Positions 8,381 to 15,233 of a DNA stretch of 17,620 bases are shown here, piece after piece. This DNA is from Bacillota bacterium (lineage in GTDB: Bacteria > Bacillota > Clostridia > Tissierellales > Sedimentibacteraceae): assembly GCA_029239575.1 (NCBI GenBank), contig JARBUP010000025.1, positions 1 through 17,620 on the forward strand, read 5' to 3'. Position numbers and translations under genes: made by a program. Numbering within the stretch: the first letter of the stretch is position 1; each line of letters starts with the position of its first letter. The notes under the pieces are model-generated. The model saw only the letters and a program-made list of their open reading frames with translations. It did not search any database and was not told where the DNA came from.

Positions 8381-10575
8381 TATTTATTCATTTCCCTTCT
8401 TCTCTTAACCATGAAGCTTGCAACGTCAATACCATGGCTACCTCTACCAAAACCAGCATCAAGGCCAGCTTCAACAGCTATTTCATTAGTAACTTGAGTT
8501 CCACCACAAATAATCATTACTTTATCTCTGATACCTTTTTCTATACAGAGGTCAGAAACTTTTTTCATGTTTTTGATATGAACATCATCATGAGTGATAA
8601 TTGTACTCATTAATATTGCATCTGCATTTGTTTCAATAGCTGCATCTACTAATTTTTCAACTGGGCATGATGTTCCAAGATAATCATATTTAATACCAAA
8701 ACCTTCAATACCACCATGTTTAATATCCAATGTTTCTTTCATACCAACTGAATGCTCATCTTGGCCTACTGTGGCTGCAACAACAAACATAGGTTTTTCT
8801 TGAATTTCTTGTCTGATTTCAGCTTGAGAAAGAACTTCTACTTTTTCTGGTATTACTAATTCATTAACATCTATATCAAAATTAACTTTACCTTTAACTT
8901 CAACATAAGTTCCTTCTGATGGGTGCATCACTTGTTTATGAACAACAGTAATATCATCTAATCCCATTTTTTCAGCGCATTTCATTGCAGCAAATTCAGC
9001 TGTTCTTTCATCTAAAGGCAAGAATATATTCATTAATATTGTACCATCTGCTCTCCATTCAACTTCTGGTTTAACAAGATTAGTATCATAATATTTTGCA
9101 TTTTCTTCAAGTCTTTTGTTAACATTATCAAATTCATCTAATTCATCTATATAAACTATTTTAGAACGATCTTCAAAAGTATCTCCGCCTATAGCATCAC
9201 TTGCTTTTGTAAATTGTTTTGGTATATTGTTGTATCCATAGTGAACTGAAACAGGTGCAAAATAATCTTCATCTCTTTCATAAACGAATCCGTATCCAAT
9301 ACCGCCTTCGATTTCTCTTGCGATACCATCTCCGTTTCTTTCTGGATATTTTCCACTATCTATGAAGAAACCATCTTGAACAGCTTTAAAGAATCCGCCT
9401 ACTTCAAGTATTTCTTCCATGAACAATATTGCTCTTTCTTTTAATTCACGAACTTCTTTTCCCAATGGTCCTTCTCTGTCGATTTTAACCATTTCTCTAA
9501 GTCCATCCATACCAGTAAGAGATTGTTTTGCAGTCATAAGAGCAGCAATATTGTTATAATGCCAAGGCACGTTTCTTCCTTCATCAGGAGTTATAGTTGA
9601 TTGAATATCAGCACTTGTTAATCTTGAAATCATCATATTCATTGTGTGAGTAACAGCTGCTTCACGAGTATCTGATTCCATATATTTAGTATTTTGTTGT
9701 GCTCTCATTTTATATTCTTTAAAGAAATCACGAAGAGCAACAGCGTATGGTAAGTCTAAACGCATACAAGGTGCTGGTGGAGCTGTAGGAGGAACTGTTG
9801 ACAATGCAATATTTTCTGGTTTAATTCCAACTTTTCTTGAGAACATAGAGTTAATACCATGTTGTACCATTAATTCAGGCATAACTTTCCATGCTTGCAT
9901 TGCAGTTGCATTAGCATTATGAGCACCATCTATTTGAAGAATTCCTGCCCATGCCATAATTTTCTTAGCTTCACATGCATCAGCAAATGATCTAACCATG
10001 TTTATATTTCTGTATAATACATTGTATTGAGGATCTTGGTGAGCTCCGTTAACACCTTCTTCAGCGAACATAACGGCAACGTCAGGACCAGCAACACCTG
10101 AAATATATGAGTGGAAGTTTATTGGACGACCAACTTCATCTTCTATTAAATCACATGCTTTTCTTGAAGCTCTTACTTGTTTTCTTGTAACCATGATACC
10201 ACCGATACCTTGGTTTGTTCCTTCAAGCAATGAGTCAATATGTGACTGACCTGCAGTTCTGATAACCATTATGTGGTCAGCTCCATGCCATGCAGCCATA
10301 CGCATTCTTCTTAAATCGTCTTCAAATCTTCCTGAAGCAATTTCTGTTGTAACAACACAATCTGGTTGAGGATCTATATATCCAAATCCTCTGCTGCCTG
10401 GTAATGGAACAGAATTTTTTAAACTTTCTGATGTTTCAAGGTATTCGAAATCACCAACAGTTCTTTTTTCGTTTCTTCCATCTCTCCAGTGCCATCCACG
10501 TCTTCTTGGTTCATATTTATCTAAATCTTGTAATAGTTCTTTTATATCTAATTTTTGATTAGGATCAAGTTTCAT
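8380..10575 (-). CDS. oraE: D-ornithine 4,5-aminomutase large subunit (B12 and PLP binding)
   Basis: With OraS it moves the delta-amino group of D-ornithine to C4, giving 2,4-diaminopentanoate, using adenosylcobalamin and PLP. The 731-residue protein has an N-terminal TIM-barrel region (about 1-420), a linker/dimerisation part and a C-terminal Rossmann domain (about 595-731). The base-off cobalamin motif DEHSVG is at 606-611, with His608 as the expected lower cobalt ligand. Eleven residues on, Lys619 in LDIKHGG matches the spacing of the PLP lysine in this enzyme and in lysine 5,6-aminomutase. MSTII (655-659) and ICGG near 690 complete the B12-binding fold. The ribosome site CGGAGG stands before the ATG, 13 bases after oraS. 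Length and motifs look intact. Confidence 0.96.
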   Translation of the reverse strand: MKLDPNQKLDIKELLQDLDKYEPRRRGWHWRDGRNEKRTVGDFEYLETSESLKNSVPLPGSRGFGYIDPQPDCVVTTEIASGRFEDDLRRMRMAAWHGADHIMVIRTAGQSHIDSLLEGTNQGIGGIMVTRKQVRASRKACDLIEDEVGRPINFHSYISGVAGPDVAVMFAEEGVNGAHQDPQYNVLYRNINMVRSFADACEAKKIMAWAGILQIDGAHNANATAMQAWKVMPELMVQHGINSMFSRKVGIKPENIALSTVPPTAPPAPCMRLDLPYAVALRDFFKEYKMRAQQNTKYMESDTREAAVTHTMNMMISRLTSADIQSTITPDEGRNVPWHYNNIAALMTAKQSLTGMDGLREMVKIDREGPLGKEVRELKERAILFMEEILEVGGFFKAVQDGFFIDSGKYPERNGDGIAREIEGGIGYGFVYERDEDYFAPVSVHYGYNNIPKQFTKASDAIGGDTFEDRSKIVYIDELDEFDNVNKRLEENAKYYDTNLVKPEVEWRADGTILMNIFLPLDERTAEFAAMKCAEKMGLDDITVVHKQVMHPSEGTYVEVKGKVNFDIDVNELVIPEKVEVLSQAEIRQEIQEKPMFVVAATVGQDEHSVGMKETLDIKHGGIEGFGIKYDYLGTSCPVEKLVDAAIETNADAILMSTIITHDDVHIKNMKKVSDLCIEKGIRDKVMIICGGTQVTNEIAVEAGLDAGFGRGSHGIDVASFMVKRRREMNK

Positions 10576-10588
10576 TTACATACCTCCG

Positions 10589-10939
10589 TTAAAATAATTT
10601 ATCTACGTCGTCCCAGTGTTTTCCGTTTGCAAGTTCAAGACCTGCTTCACGAACTGAAACACCAAGTTTTTCAGATAATCTCCAAACTACATTACCAGCA
10701 CCTTTTCCCATTAAACCTTTATTCATAACACCTTCAACTATAGGTTTAACTTCTATACTTGAGAATCCCATTCTTAAAAGAACACTTCTTTCAATAGATG
10801 GAGTAGTATTTTTTCTTCCTAATTCAAGAAGAGGGTCTACTATTTGTTCTGCTAAATTCCAAAATTTTTCATATAATTGTTCATCTGACAAGTTAGCCAA
10901 ATGAGCTCTTCTTTGTTCAAAATCGTCAGCTCTTTTCAT
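10589..10939 (-). CDS. oraS: D-ornithine 4,5-aminomutase small subunit
   Basis: This small protein of 116 residues lies directly upstream of oraE and is the expected partner subunit of the aminomutase. Recognisable OraS features are an acidic/Arg-rich N-terminus (RADDFEQRRAHLANL), the central FWNLAEQIVDPLLELGRKNTTPSIERSVLLRMGFSS stretch in two parts, and a Gly-rich VMNKGLMGKGAGNVVWRL segment. OraS has no cofactor site of its own and is needed for activity and stability of OraE. A ribosome site GGAGG lies before the ATG. Spacing is 28 bases from ortB and 13 bases to oraE. The length is close to the usual size of about 120 residues. Confidence 0.93.
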   Translation of the reverse strand: MKRADDFEQRRAHLANLSDEQLYEKFWNLAEQIVDPLLELGRKNTTPSIERSVLLRMGFSSIEVKPIVEGVMNKGLMGKGAGNVVWRLSEKLGVSVREAGLELANGKHWDDVDKLF

Positions 10940-10967
10940 TTTATATCCTCCGATACTTTTATAGTTA

Positions 10968-12371
10968 TTATAATGAAGCTATTACATTCTTAACAAATTC
11001 TTCATTTGAGTTTGTTTCTTCTGCTAAGAATTTAATATCTTCTTTAGTAGGTTCAGTTACATTATAGTTTTTCAATGCATTTTTAATCAATGATCTTCTC
11101 ATGTTATCAACATCTAAATCCTGTGCTTTTATCATAGAAGGATGTGATGGCAATATAATGTTTTGTCCTGGAACTTCATCATGTGGGTTTCCAAATTTAA
11201 TTTCTATACCATTTTCTCTTGCAAATGATAATTGAGGCTGAATGTGTTTACCAGCACCAGTGTATTCAGTTTCTTGAACTACAATAGTTTGATCTTGGTC
11301 TAATTCTTGTGCTAATGAGAATGCTGCTGCTAATGCAGTATTTCCAGCAGGTCCTTTTTCCAATCCTTCAAGACTTGCTAATGCTTCTGTAATATAGAAT
11401 ACATCACCTTGTTGAACAGTTAAATATCTTTCTAAGTATCTAAGTGGTCTTGCAGCAGAACGTGGCACGTCTGATCTGTCAGGCCATGTAGAGAAAGGAA
11501 CACCGAAGCCTGTATGGCTAGTAGTAAATGATTTTCTATTAAATTGTGTATCTGCAGCCATATGAAGTCCTGATAAGTTTACACTTGCTGCGATTATTCT
11601 GCTTTCTGCTCCAGCTTTTTTAAGCCCTCTTGCAGTACCAGTTAAGTTTCCGCCGCCTGCATTTGATGCAACTACATAATCTGGGTCTTTTCCATATCTT
11701 TCTCTAAATTGCATAGCAATTTCATATCCAAGAGTTTCAACACCTGTTATACCAAATGAAGTATATAATGATGCATTAAAATATCCTGTTTCTTCAAGCA
11801 ACAATAAGAATTTATAGAATAATTCTGGTCCTACTGTTAATTGAACAACTTCTGCTCCTAATGCTTCACAAGCTCTTGCTTTTTCAATTATTTCCGGCTG
11901 ACCAACGCCTTTAGAATCATAGCATTCTTGTACAACTATACATTTTAAACCATACATTGCTGCTTGAGATGCAACTGCAGCGCCGTAGTTACCGCTTGTA
12001 GCTGTAACAACACCTTTATATCCTAATTTTTTAGCTTGATAAACTGCTAAAGCAGCTCTTCTTGCTTTGAAGCTTCCTGATGCATTTGATGCTTCATCTT
12101 TTATAAATATTCTAGCACCTTTTCCTTCTGGTGCGCATTTTCTAGCTAATTCTGTAATATTTCTTAACTCTATAATTGGTGTATTACCAACACCGTGGTC
12201 TTGTTGAATATTTTTAACATCTTCAATTGTATATTCAACGTCTCTCATCATTTGTTCATAGTCAAAAGCTATTGAACCTGATTCATATTTTGAAAAATCT
12301 ATACCTACAGATTTTTTCATTATTTCAGGTTTTCTGCCTAATACTGCTGCGTAGCTCATATCTTTACTCAT
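10968..12371 (-). CDS. ortB: 2-amino-4-oxopentanoate thiolase, PLP (beta) subunit
   Basis: With OrtA it cleaves 2-amino-4-oxopentanoate with CoA to acetyl-CoA and alanine. It is a fold type II PLP protein (threonine synthase/cysteine synthase-like) of 467 residues: Lys102 in ASGSFKARRA is the Schiff-base lysine, TATSGNYGAA (123-132) binds the substrate carboxylate, and SNAGGGNLTG (236-245) binds the PLP phosphate. I place the start at the ATG at 12371, which has GGAGGT 7 bases upstream, rather than at the in-frame TTG at 12386, which lies on that ribosome site. This gives an 8-base overlap with the end of ortA, so the two subunits are coupled. The protein carries no signal peptide or membrane segment. 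Confidence 0.95.
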   Translation of the reverse strand: MSKDMSYAAVLGRKPEIMKKSVGIDFSKYESGSIAFDYEQMMRDVEYTIEDVKNIQQDHGVGNTPIIELRNITELARKCAPEGKGARIFIKDEASNASGSFKARRAALAVYQAKKLGYKGVVTATSGNYGAAVASQAAMYGLKCIVVQECYDSKGVGQPEIIEKARACEALGAEVVQLTVGPELFYKFLLLLEETGYFNASLYTSFGITGVETLGYEIAMQFRERYGKDPDYVVASNAGGGNLTGTARGLKKAGAESRIIAASVNLSGLHMAADTQFNRKSFTTSHTGFGVPFSTWPDRSDVPRSAARPLRYLERYLTVQQGDVFYITEALASLEGLEKGPAGNTALAAAFSLAQELDQDQTIVVQETEYTGAGKHIQPQLSFARENGIEIKFGNPHDEVPGQNIILPSHPSMIKAQDLDVDNMRRSLIKNALKNYNVTEPTKEDIKFLAEETNSNEEFVKNVIASL

Positions 12372-12669
12372 TGTCAGCACCTCCAAATAATACTTCTCTT
12401 ACTTGTTCGCTAACTTGTAATAATTCAGGAACAAATTTTCCATAGCTGTGTTTGTAATAAGGATTTGCTTCTAAAAGAGTTCCTTTTTCTATTCTTTTAG
12501 TTCTTGTAACTACCGAAACTTCATCACCAATATTAGCATCTTCTTGTAAAAATCCTTTTACCCACATTTCTAATGGAACTTTACTAGTATCTTCTGGAAC
12601 TTGTGGTGCTCTTTCAGAAGGTTGTAATATTATTTTATGAATTGAAACCCATTCACCTTTTTTAATCAT
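12364..12669 (-). CDS. ortA: 2-amino-4-oxopentanoate thiolase, alpha subunit
   Basis: This is the small subunit (101 residues) of the thiolase that splits 2-amino-4-oxopentanoate into acetyl-CoA and alanine. It opens with KKGEWVSIHKIILQPSERAP and contains a conserved PLEMWVKGFL segment near residues 32-41 and DEVSVVTRTKRIEKGTL near 48-64. No catalytic motif can be named from sequence. The assignment rests on similarity to OrtA and on its position before ortB, with which it overlaps by 8 bases. The leader has AAGGAGTG before the ATG, the same ribosome-site block as in front of the first ord gene. A 124-base gap with a hairpin and a possible internal promoter separates it from ord-2. Confidence 0.93.
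   Translation of the reverse strand: MIKKGEWVSIHKIILQPSERAPQVPEDTSKVPLEMWVKGFLQEDANIGDEVSVVTRTKRIEKGTLLEANPYYKHSYGKFVPELLQVSEQVREVLFGGADNE
12379..12384 (-). promoter_or_regulatory. Ribosome binding site deciding the ortB start
   Basis: GGAGGT on the minus strand, inside the last codons of ortA, is 7 bases from the ATG at 12371. It excludes the upstream in-frame TTG at 12386 as the likely start. Confidence 0.8.
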
Positions 12670-12693
12670 ATTTATACACTCCTTAAAATTTTC

Positions 12694-12729
12694 GTATTGT
12701 TTTTATAGGTACAATACAACCTAATGCAA
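12694..12729 (-). promoter_or_regulatory. Possible internal promoter before ortA with overlapping inverted repeat
   Basis: The minus strand shows TTGCAT (12729-12724), a 16-base spacer and TATAAA (12707-12702), which would start a transcript at about 12695, about 25 bases before the ortA ATG. The -10 lies inside an inverted repeat, GTATTGT (12694-12700) and ACAATAC (12711-12717), a possible operator. Both signals are modest in an AT-rich gap. Confidence 0.35.
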
Positions 12730-12745
12730 ATATATGCATACAATT

Positions 12746-12775
12746 ATAAGATAAGGATTTAAATCCTTATCTTAT
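12746..12775. repeat. Perfect 30-bp palindrome between ord-2 and ortA
   Basis: Arms ATAAGATAAGGATTT (12746-12760) and their exact complement (12761-12775) form an uninterrupted hairpin 18 bases after the ord-2 stop. There is no T run on either side, so it is not a standard intrinsic terminator. It may be a leaky terminator, an RNA-processing or stabilising structure, or a protein site. Confidence 0.7.
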
Positions 12776-12793
12776 TTAGTTTATTACTATATA

Positions 12794-13852
12794 TTATTTC
12801 ACTATTTTACGCTCTTCATCAATAAGATCTCTCATATCTCCCATTATTGCTCTTGGAACTGGTAAAGTAATCATTGAATGTAAACCTGGTTTAGCATTAA
12901 TGATATTAGGTATCATGTTAACACACATTGCTATAGTTCCAATACCACCAGGAACTTCAGGTGAGTTAACCATATTGATGTTTGGAACACCTTTGATTAT
13001 TACATAATCTCCAGTTTGAACTCCAACTTGCTCAGGTTCAATTTGTTGTGGGTGATCCATTTCAATTTTCAATTCTCCATCAACATATCCAAATCCTTTC
13101 ATTGCAACACCAGCAACATTGCCAGCTTTTGCAAATCCATAAGGTGATTTTCTGTCTACATCTGTAGTTATTGGATCCATTGATTGAGTTACTTTATCAA
13201 CTTTCCAACCAATAGCATCAGCTATCATACCAATTGATTCGTGGAATCCAACGTGGCCAGCTAAATGTCCTGTTTCAACACCTTTTTTGAATTCATCAAC
13301 TGTTATACCAATACCTTGTTCTTCCATAACAACTGGTCCAAATGGAGATAAACTGTTAACTCTTCTTGATACTATACTGTCTACTGATTCACAACATCCT
13401 GTCATAACTACAACTAATAAGTCCATGATTAAACCTGGGTTTATTCCTGTTCCTATTATTGATACGCCATTATCTTTAGCTATTTGATCTAATTGTTTAG
13501 CAAGTTCAGGCTCTTGTGCTTGTGGATAAGCCATTTCTTCTGCACTTGATACTACATTTATTTTTTTCTCTAAAACGAATTTCAATCTTTCGAATGCTTT
13601 GCTTGTGTAAGAATCTGTACAAGTTAAAACAACGTCAGCAGCTTTTTCTGTTATAACATCTTCATATGATCCTATAAGAATTTCAGGTCTGTCCCCTCTT
13701 TCAACGCCTATTACATCATACATGCTTTTTCCGATTTTATCTCCTCTTCCAACAGCACCTACTATGTCTACACCTTTTTTCTTTAAAAGCATTTTAGCCA
13801 TTCCGCCGCCCATAGCTCCTAAACCCCAGATAATAACTTTTACATTTTGCAT
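12794..13852 (-). CDS. ord: 2,4-diaminopentanoate dehydrogenase, second copy
   Basis: Oxidatively deaminates 2,4-diaminopentanoate at C4 to 2-amino-4-oxopentanoate with reduction of NAD(P). It has 352 residues with an N-terminal Rossmann fold: IIWGLGAMGGGMAKMLL (7-23) holds the glycine-rich loop. At the end of the second strand the sequence reads VGAVGRGDK (31-39), so Gly35-Arg36 stand where NAD enzymes usually have an acidic residue, which suggests NADP can be accepted. The central SSAEEMAYPQAQ and INPGLIMDLLV stretches and the SRRVNSLSPFG block are shared with the upstream copy. By eye the two are about 79% identical with no gaps. The gene is 44 bases downstream of copy one and has its own AGGAGG site. 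It appears intact and under selection, not decaying. Confidence 0.93.
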   Translation of the reverse strand: MQNVKVIIWGLGAMGGGMAKMLLKKKGVDIVGAVGRGDKIGKSMYDVIGVERGDRPEILIGSYEDVITEKAADVVLTCTDSYTSKAFERLKFVLEKKINVVSSAEEMAYPQAQEPELAKQLDQIAKDNGVSIIGTGINPGLIMDLLVVVMTGCCESVDSIVSRRVNSLSPFGPVVMEEQGIGITVDEFKKGVETGHLAGHVGFHESIGMIADAIGWKVDKVTQSMDPITTDVDRKSPYGFAKAGNVAGVAMKGFGYVDGELKIEMDHPQQIEPEQVGVQTGDYVIIKGVPNINMVNSPEVPGGIGTIAMCVNMIPNIINAKPGLHSMITLPVPRAIMGDMRDLIDEERKIVK

Positions 13853-13896
13853 TTGTGAATCCTCCTAATAATTTTTATATTATAATGCTTAAAACA

Positions 13897-14955
13897 TTAT
13901 TTAACAATTTTACGTTCTGGATCTATTCTATCTCTCATATCTCCCATGATTGCTCTTGGAACTGGTAAATCAATCATTGTTTGTAAACCAGCAGGAGCAT
14001 TTATAACTTGTGGTATCATGTTTACACACATAGCTATAGTTCCTATTCCTCCAGGAATCTCTGGCGAATTAACCATATTAATGTTTGGAGTACCATTGAT
14101 TATTACATAATCACCTGTTTTAACTCCAACTTGTTCTGGTTCGATTTGCTGAGGATGATCCATTTCAATTTTTACTTTTCCATCAATGTAACCAAAGCCT
14201 TTCATATCAACTCCAGTCACCTGACCAGCCTTTGCAGAACCATATGGTGCAATTCTTTCTACATCTGTAACTATTGCTTCCATAGATTGTTCTACTTTTT
14301 CAACTTTCCAGCCTATAGCATCTGCTATCATTTGAATTGACTCCGGGAATCCTACATGACCTGCCATTGTTCCAGCTTGAACTTTTTTATTGAATTCTTC
14401 AACTTCCATACCAATACCTTGTTCTTCCATAACAGTTTTACCAAATGGTGATAAACTGTTAACTCTTCTTGATACTATAGAATCAACTGATTCACAGCAT
14501 CCAGTCATAGCTACAACTAATAAGTCCATAACTAAACCTGGGTTTATTCCTGTACCCAGTATTGAAACTCCATTAGCTTTTGCAATTTTATCTAACTCTT
14601 TAGCAAGCTCCGGTGATTGTGCCTGTGGATATGCCATCTCTTCAGCACTTGATACTATATTTATGCCTTTTTCTAAAACAAATTTAAATTTTTCAAAAGC
14701 TTTTTCAGTATAAGAATCAGTTACACACAAACAAACATCTGCGCATTTTTCTGTTATAGTTTCTTCTGCTGTTTTAACAATAACTTCTTGTCTATCGCCT
14801 TTTTCAACTCCAATAACTTCATACATGCTTTTTCCAAGCTTTGCTCCGATATCAATTGCACCTACGATATCAACGCCTTTTTTGTCTAATAACATTTTTG
14901 CCATTCCAGAACCCATTGCACCGAGTCCCCAAATAATTACTTTTACGTTTTGCAT
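13897..14955 (-). CDS. ord: 2,4-diaminopentanoate dehydrogenase, first (promoter-proximal) copy
   Basis: This is the first gene of the ornithine operon and catalyses the same reaction as its tandem neighbour: oxidative deamination of 2,4-diaminopentanoate, releasing ammonia and NAD(P)H. It has 352 residues with the Rossmann loop GLGAMGSGMAKMLL (10-23). The end of the second strand reads VGAIDIGAK (31-39), and Asp35 is placed to hold the adenosine ribose hydroxyls, as in NAD-preferring enzymes. This differs from Gly-Arg in copy two. About 75 of 352 positions differ between the copies, clustered at residues 34-82 and 175-230, whereas INPGL, TGCCESVDSIVSRRVNSLSPFG (in two parts) and the C-terminal PVPRAIMGDMRD are kept. 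An AAGGAGTG ribosome site and a sigma-54 promoter precede it, with a leader of about 58 bases. Confidence 0.94.
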   Translation of the reverse strand: MQNVKVIIWGLGAMGSGMAKMLLDKKGVDIVGAIDIGAKLGKSMYEVIGVEKGDRQEVIVKTAEETITEKCADVCLCVTDSYTEKAFEKFKFVLEKGINIVSSAEEMAYPQAQSPELAKELDKIAKANGVSILGTGINPGLVMDLLVVAMTGCCESVDSIVSRRVNSLSPFGKTVMEEQGIGMEVEEFNKKVQAGTMAGHVGFPESIQMIADAIGWKVEKVEQSMEAIVTDVERIAPYGSAKAGQVTGVDMKGFGYIDGKVKIEMDHPQQIEPEQVGVKTGDYVIINGTPNINMVNSPEIPGGIGTIAMCVNMIPQVINAPAGLQTMIDLPVPRAIMGDMRDRIDPERKIVK

Positions 14956-15023
14956 TAATTACACTCCTTAAATTAAATAGTTATATCACATTTATCATGC
15001 AACATAATATCACACTAATATAA

Positions 15024-15039
15024 AGCAATTAGCGTGCCA
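15024..15039 (-). promoter_or_regulatory. Sigma-54 (RpoN) promoter of the ornithine operon
   Basis: The minus strand reads TGGCACGCTAATTGCT. This matches the -24/-12 consensus TGGCACG-N4-TTGCW at every fixed position, with the GG (15038-15037) and GC (15026-15025) doublets correctly spaced. Transcription should start near 15013, about 58 bases before the ord-1 ATG. Such promoters need an ATP-driven activator, and one is encoded next door. Confidence 0.92.
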
Positions 15040-15121
15040 GTTTTTAAAAAGTTGAATTAAAATTTATAATAAATTAATTTTTGCTTAATATTCTCTACTT
15101 TTTCAATGATAATATAATTTT

Positions 15122-15144
15122 AGCATAATAATATTTTTTATGCT
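15122..15144. promoter_or_regulatory. Candidate enhancer (activator binding) dyad
   Basis: AGCATAA (15122-15128) and TTATGCT (15138-15144) form a 7+7 inverted repeat about an AT-rich 9-base centre that itself pairs at two more positions. Its centre, 15133, is about 120 bp upstream of the predicted sigma-54 start, inside the range usual for activator sites. It fits the adjacent activator, but binding is inferred. Confidence 0.5.
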
Positions 15145-15184
15145 TTTTTGAATAATAAAAAAAATTTCAACAGAAAAAAACAAT

Positions 15185-15232
15185 AAAAAAGGCAAATTAA
15201 TTTGCAGCTTGCGCAAATTAATTTGCTTTTTT
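15185..15232. terminator. Intrinsic terminator of the activator gene with palindromic arms
   Basis: The arms GCAAATTAATTTGC at 15192-15205 and 15213-15226 pair across a 7-base loop. On the minus strand this is followed by six T residues (15190-15185), immediately after the activator gene ends at 15234. A T run also follows on the plus strand. Each arm is itself a perfect palindrome, so the two copies are also a direct repeat 21 bp apart and could double as protein sites. Confidence 0.8.
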
Positions 15233-15233
15233 A

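Noticed and set aside
8276..8497. Plus-strand open frame spanning the oraE/ATPase junction
   Set aside because: It is antisense to two firmly identified genes, has no ribosome site and no family resemblance.
8686..8692. Lys629 of OraE as the PLP lysine, because that number is reported for the C. sticklandii enzyme
   Set aside because: The number match is a coincidence of length. The His-to-Lys spacing of 11 residues from the DEHSVG motif points to Lys619 in LDIKHGG here.
12372..12386. Upstream TTG start for ortB at 12386
   Set aside because: It overlaps the GGAGGT ribosome site that serves the ATG at 12371, and would add five residues with no ribosome site of its own.
12733..12740. TATGCATA palindrome upstream of ortA as an operator
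   Set aside because: It is short, AT-rich and unpaired with any second copy at a meaningful distance; the larger repeats nearby are better candidates.
13287..14713. Plus-strand open frames at 13287-13487, 14008-14340 and 14390-14713, two of which encode similar peptides
   Set aside because: They are antisense shadows of the two ord genes. Their resemblance simply mirrors the ord duplication, and they have no ribosome sites or recognisable domains.
14956..15233. A small gene or riboswitch in the ord-1 upstream gap
   Set aside because: No open frame with a ribosome site and no conserved riboswitch core was seen; the gap is explained by promoter, enhancer candidate and terminator.
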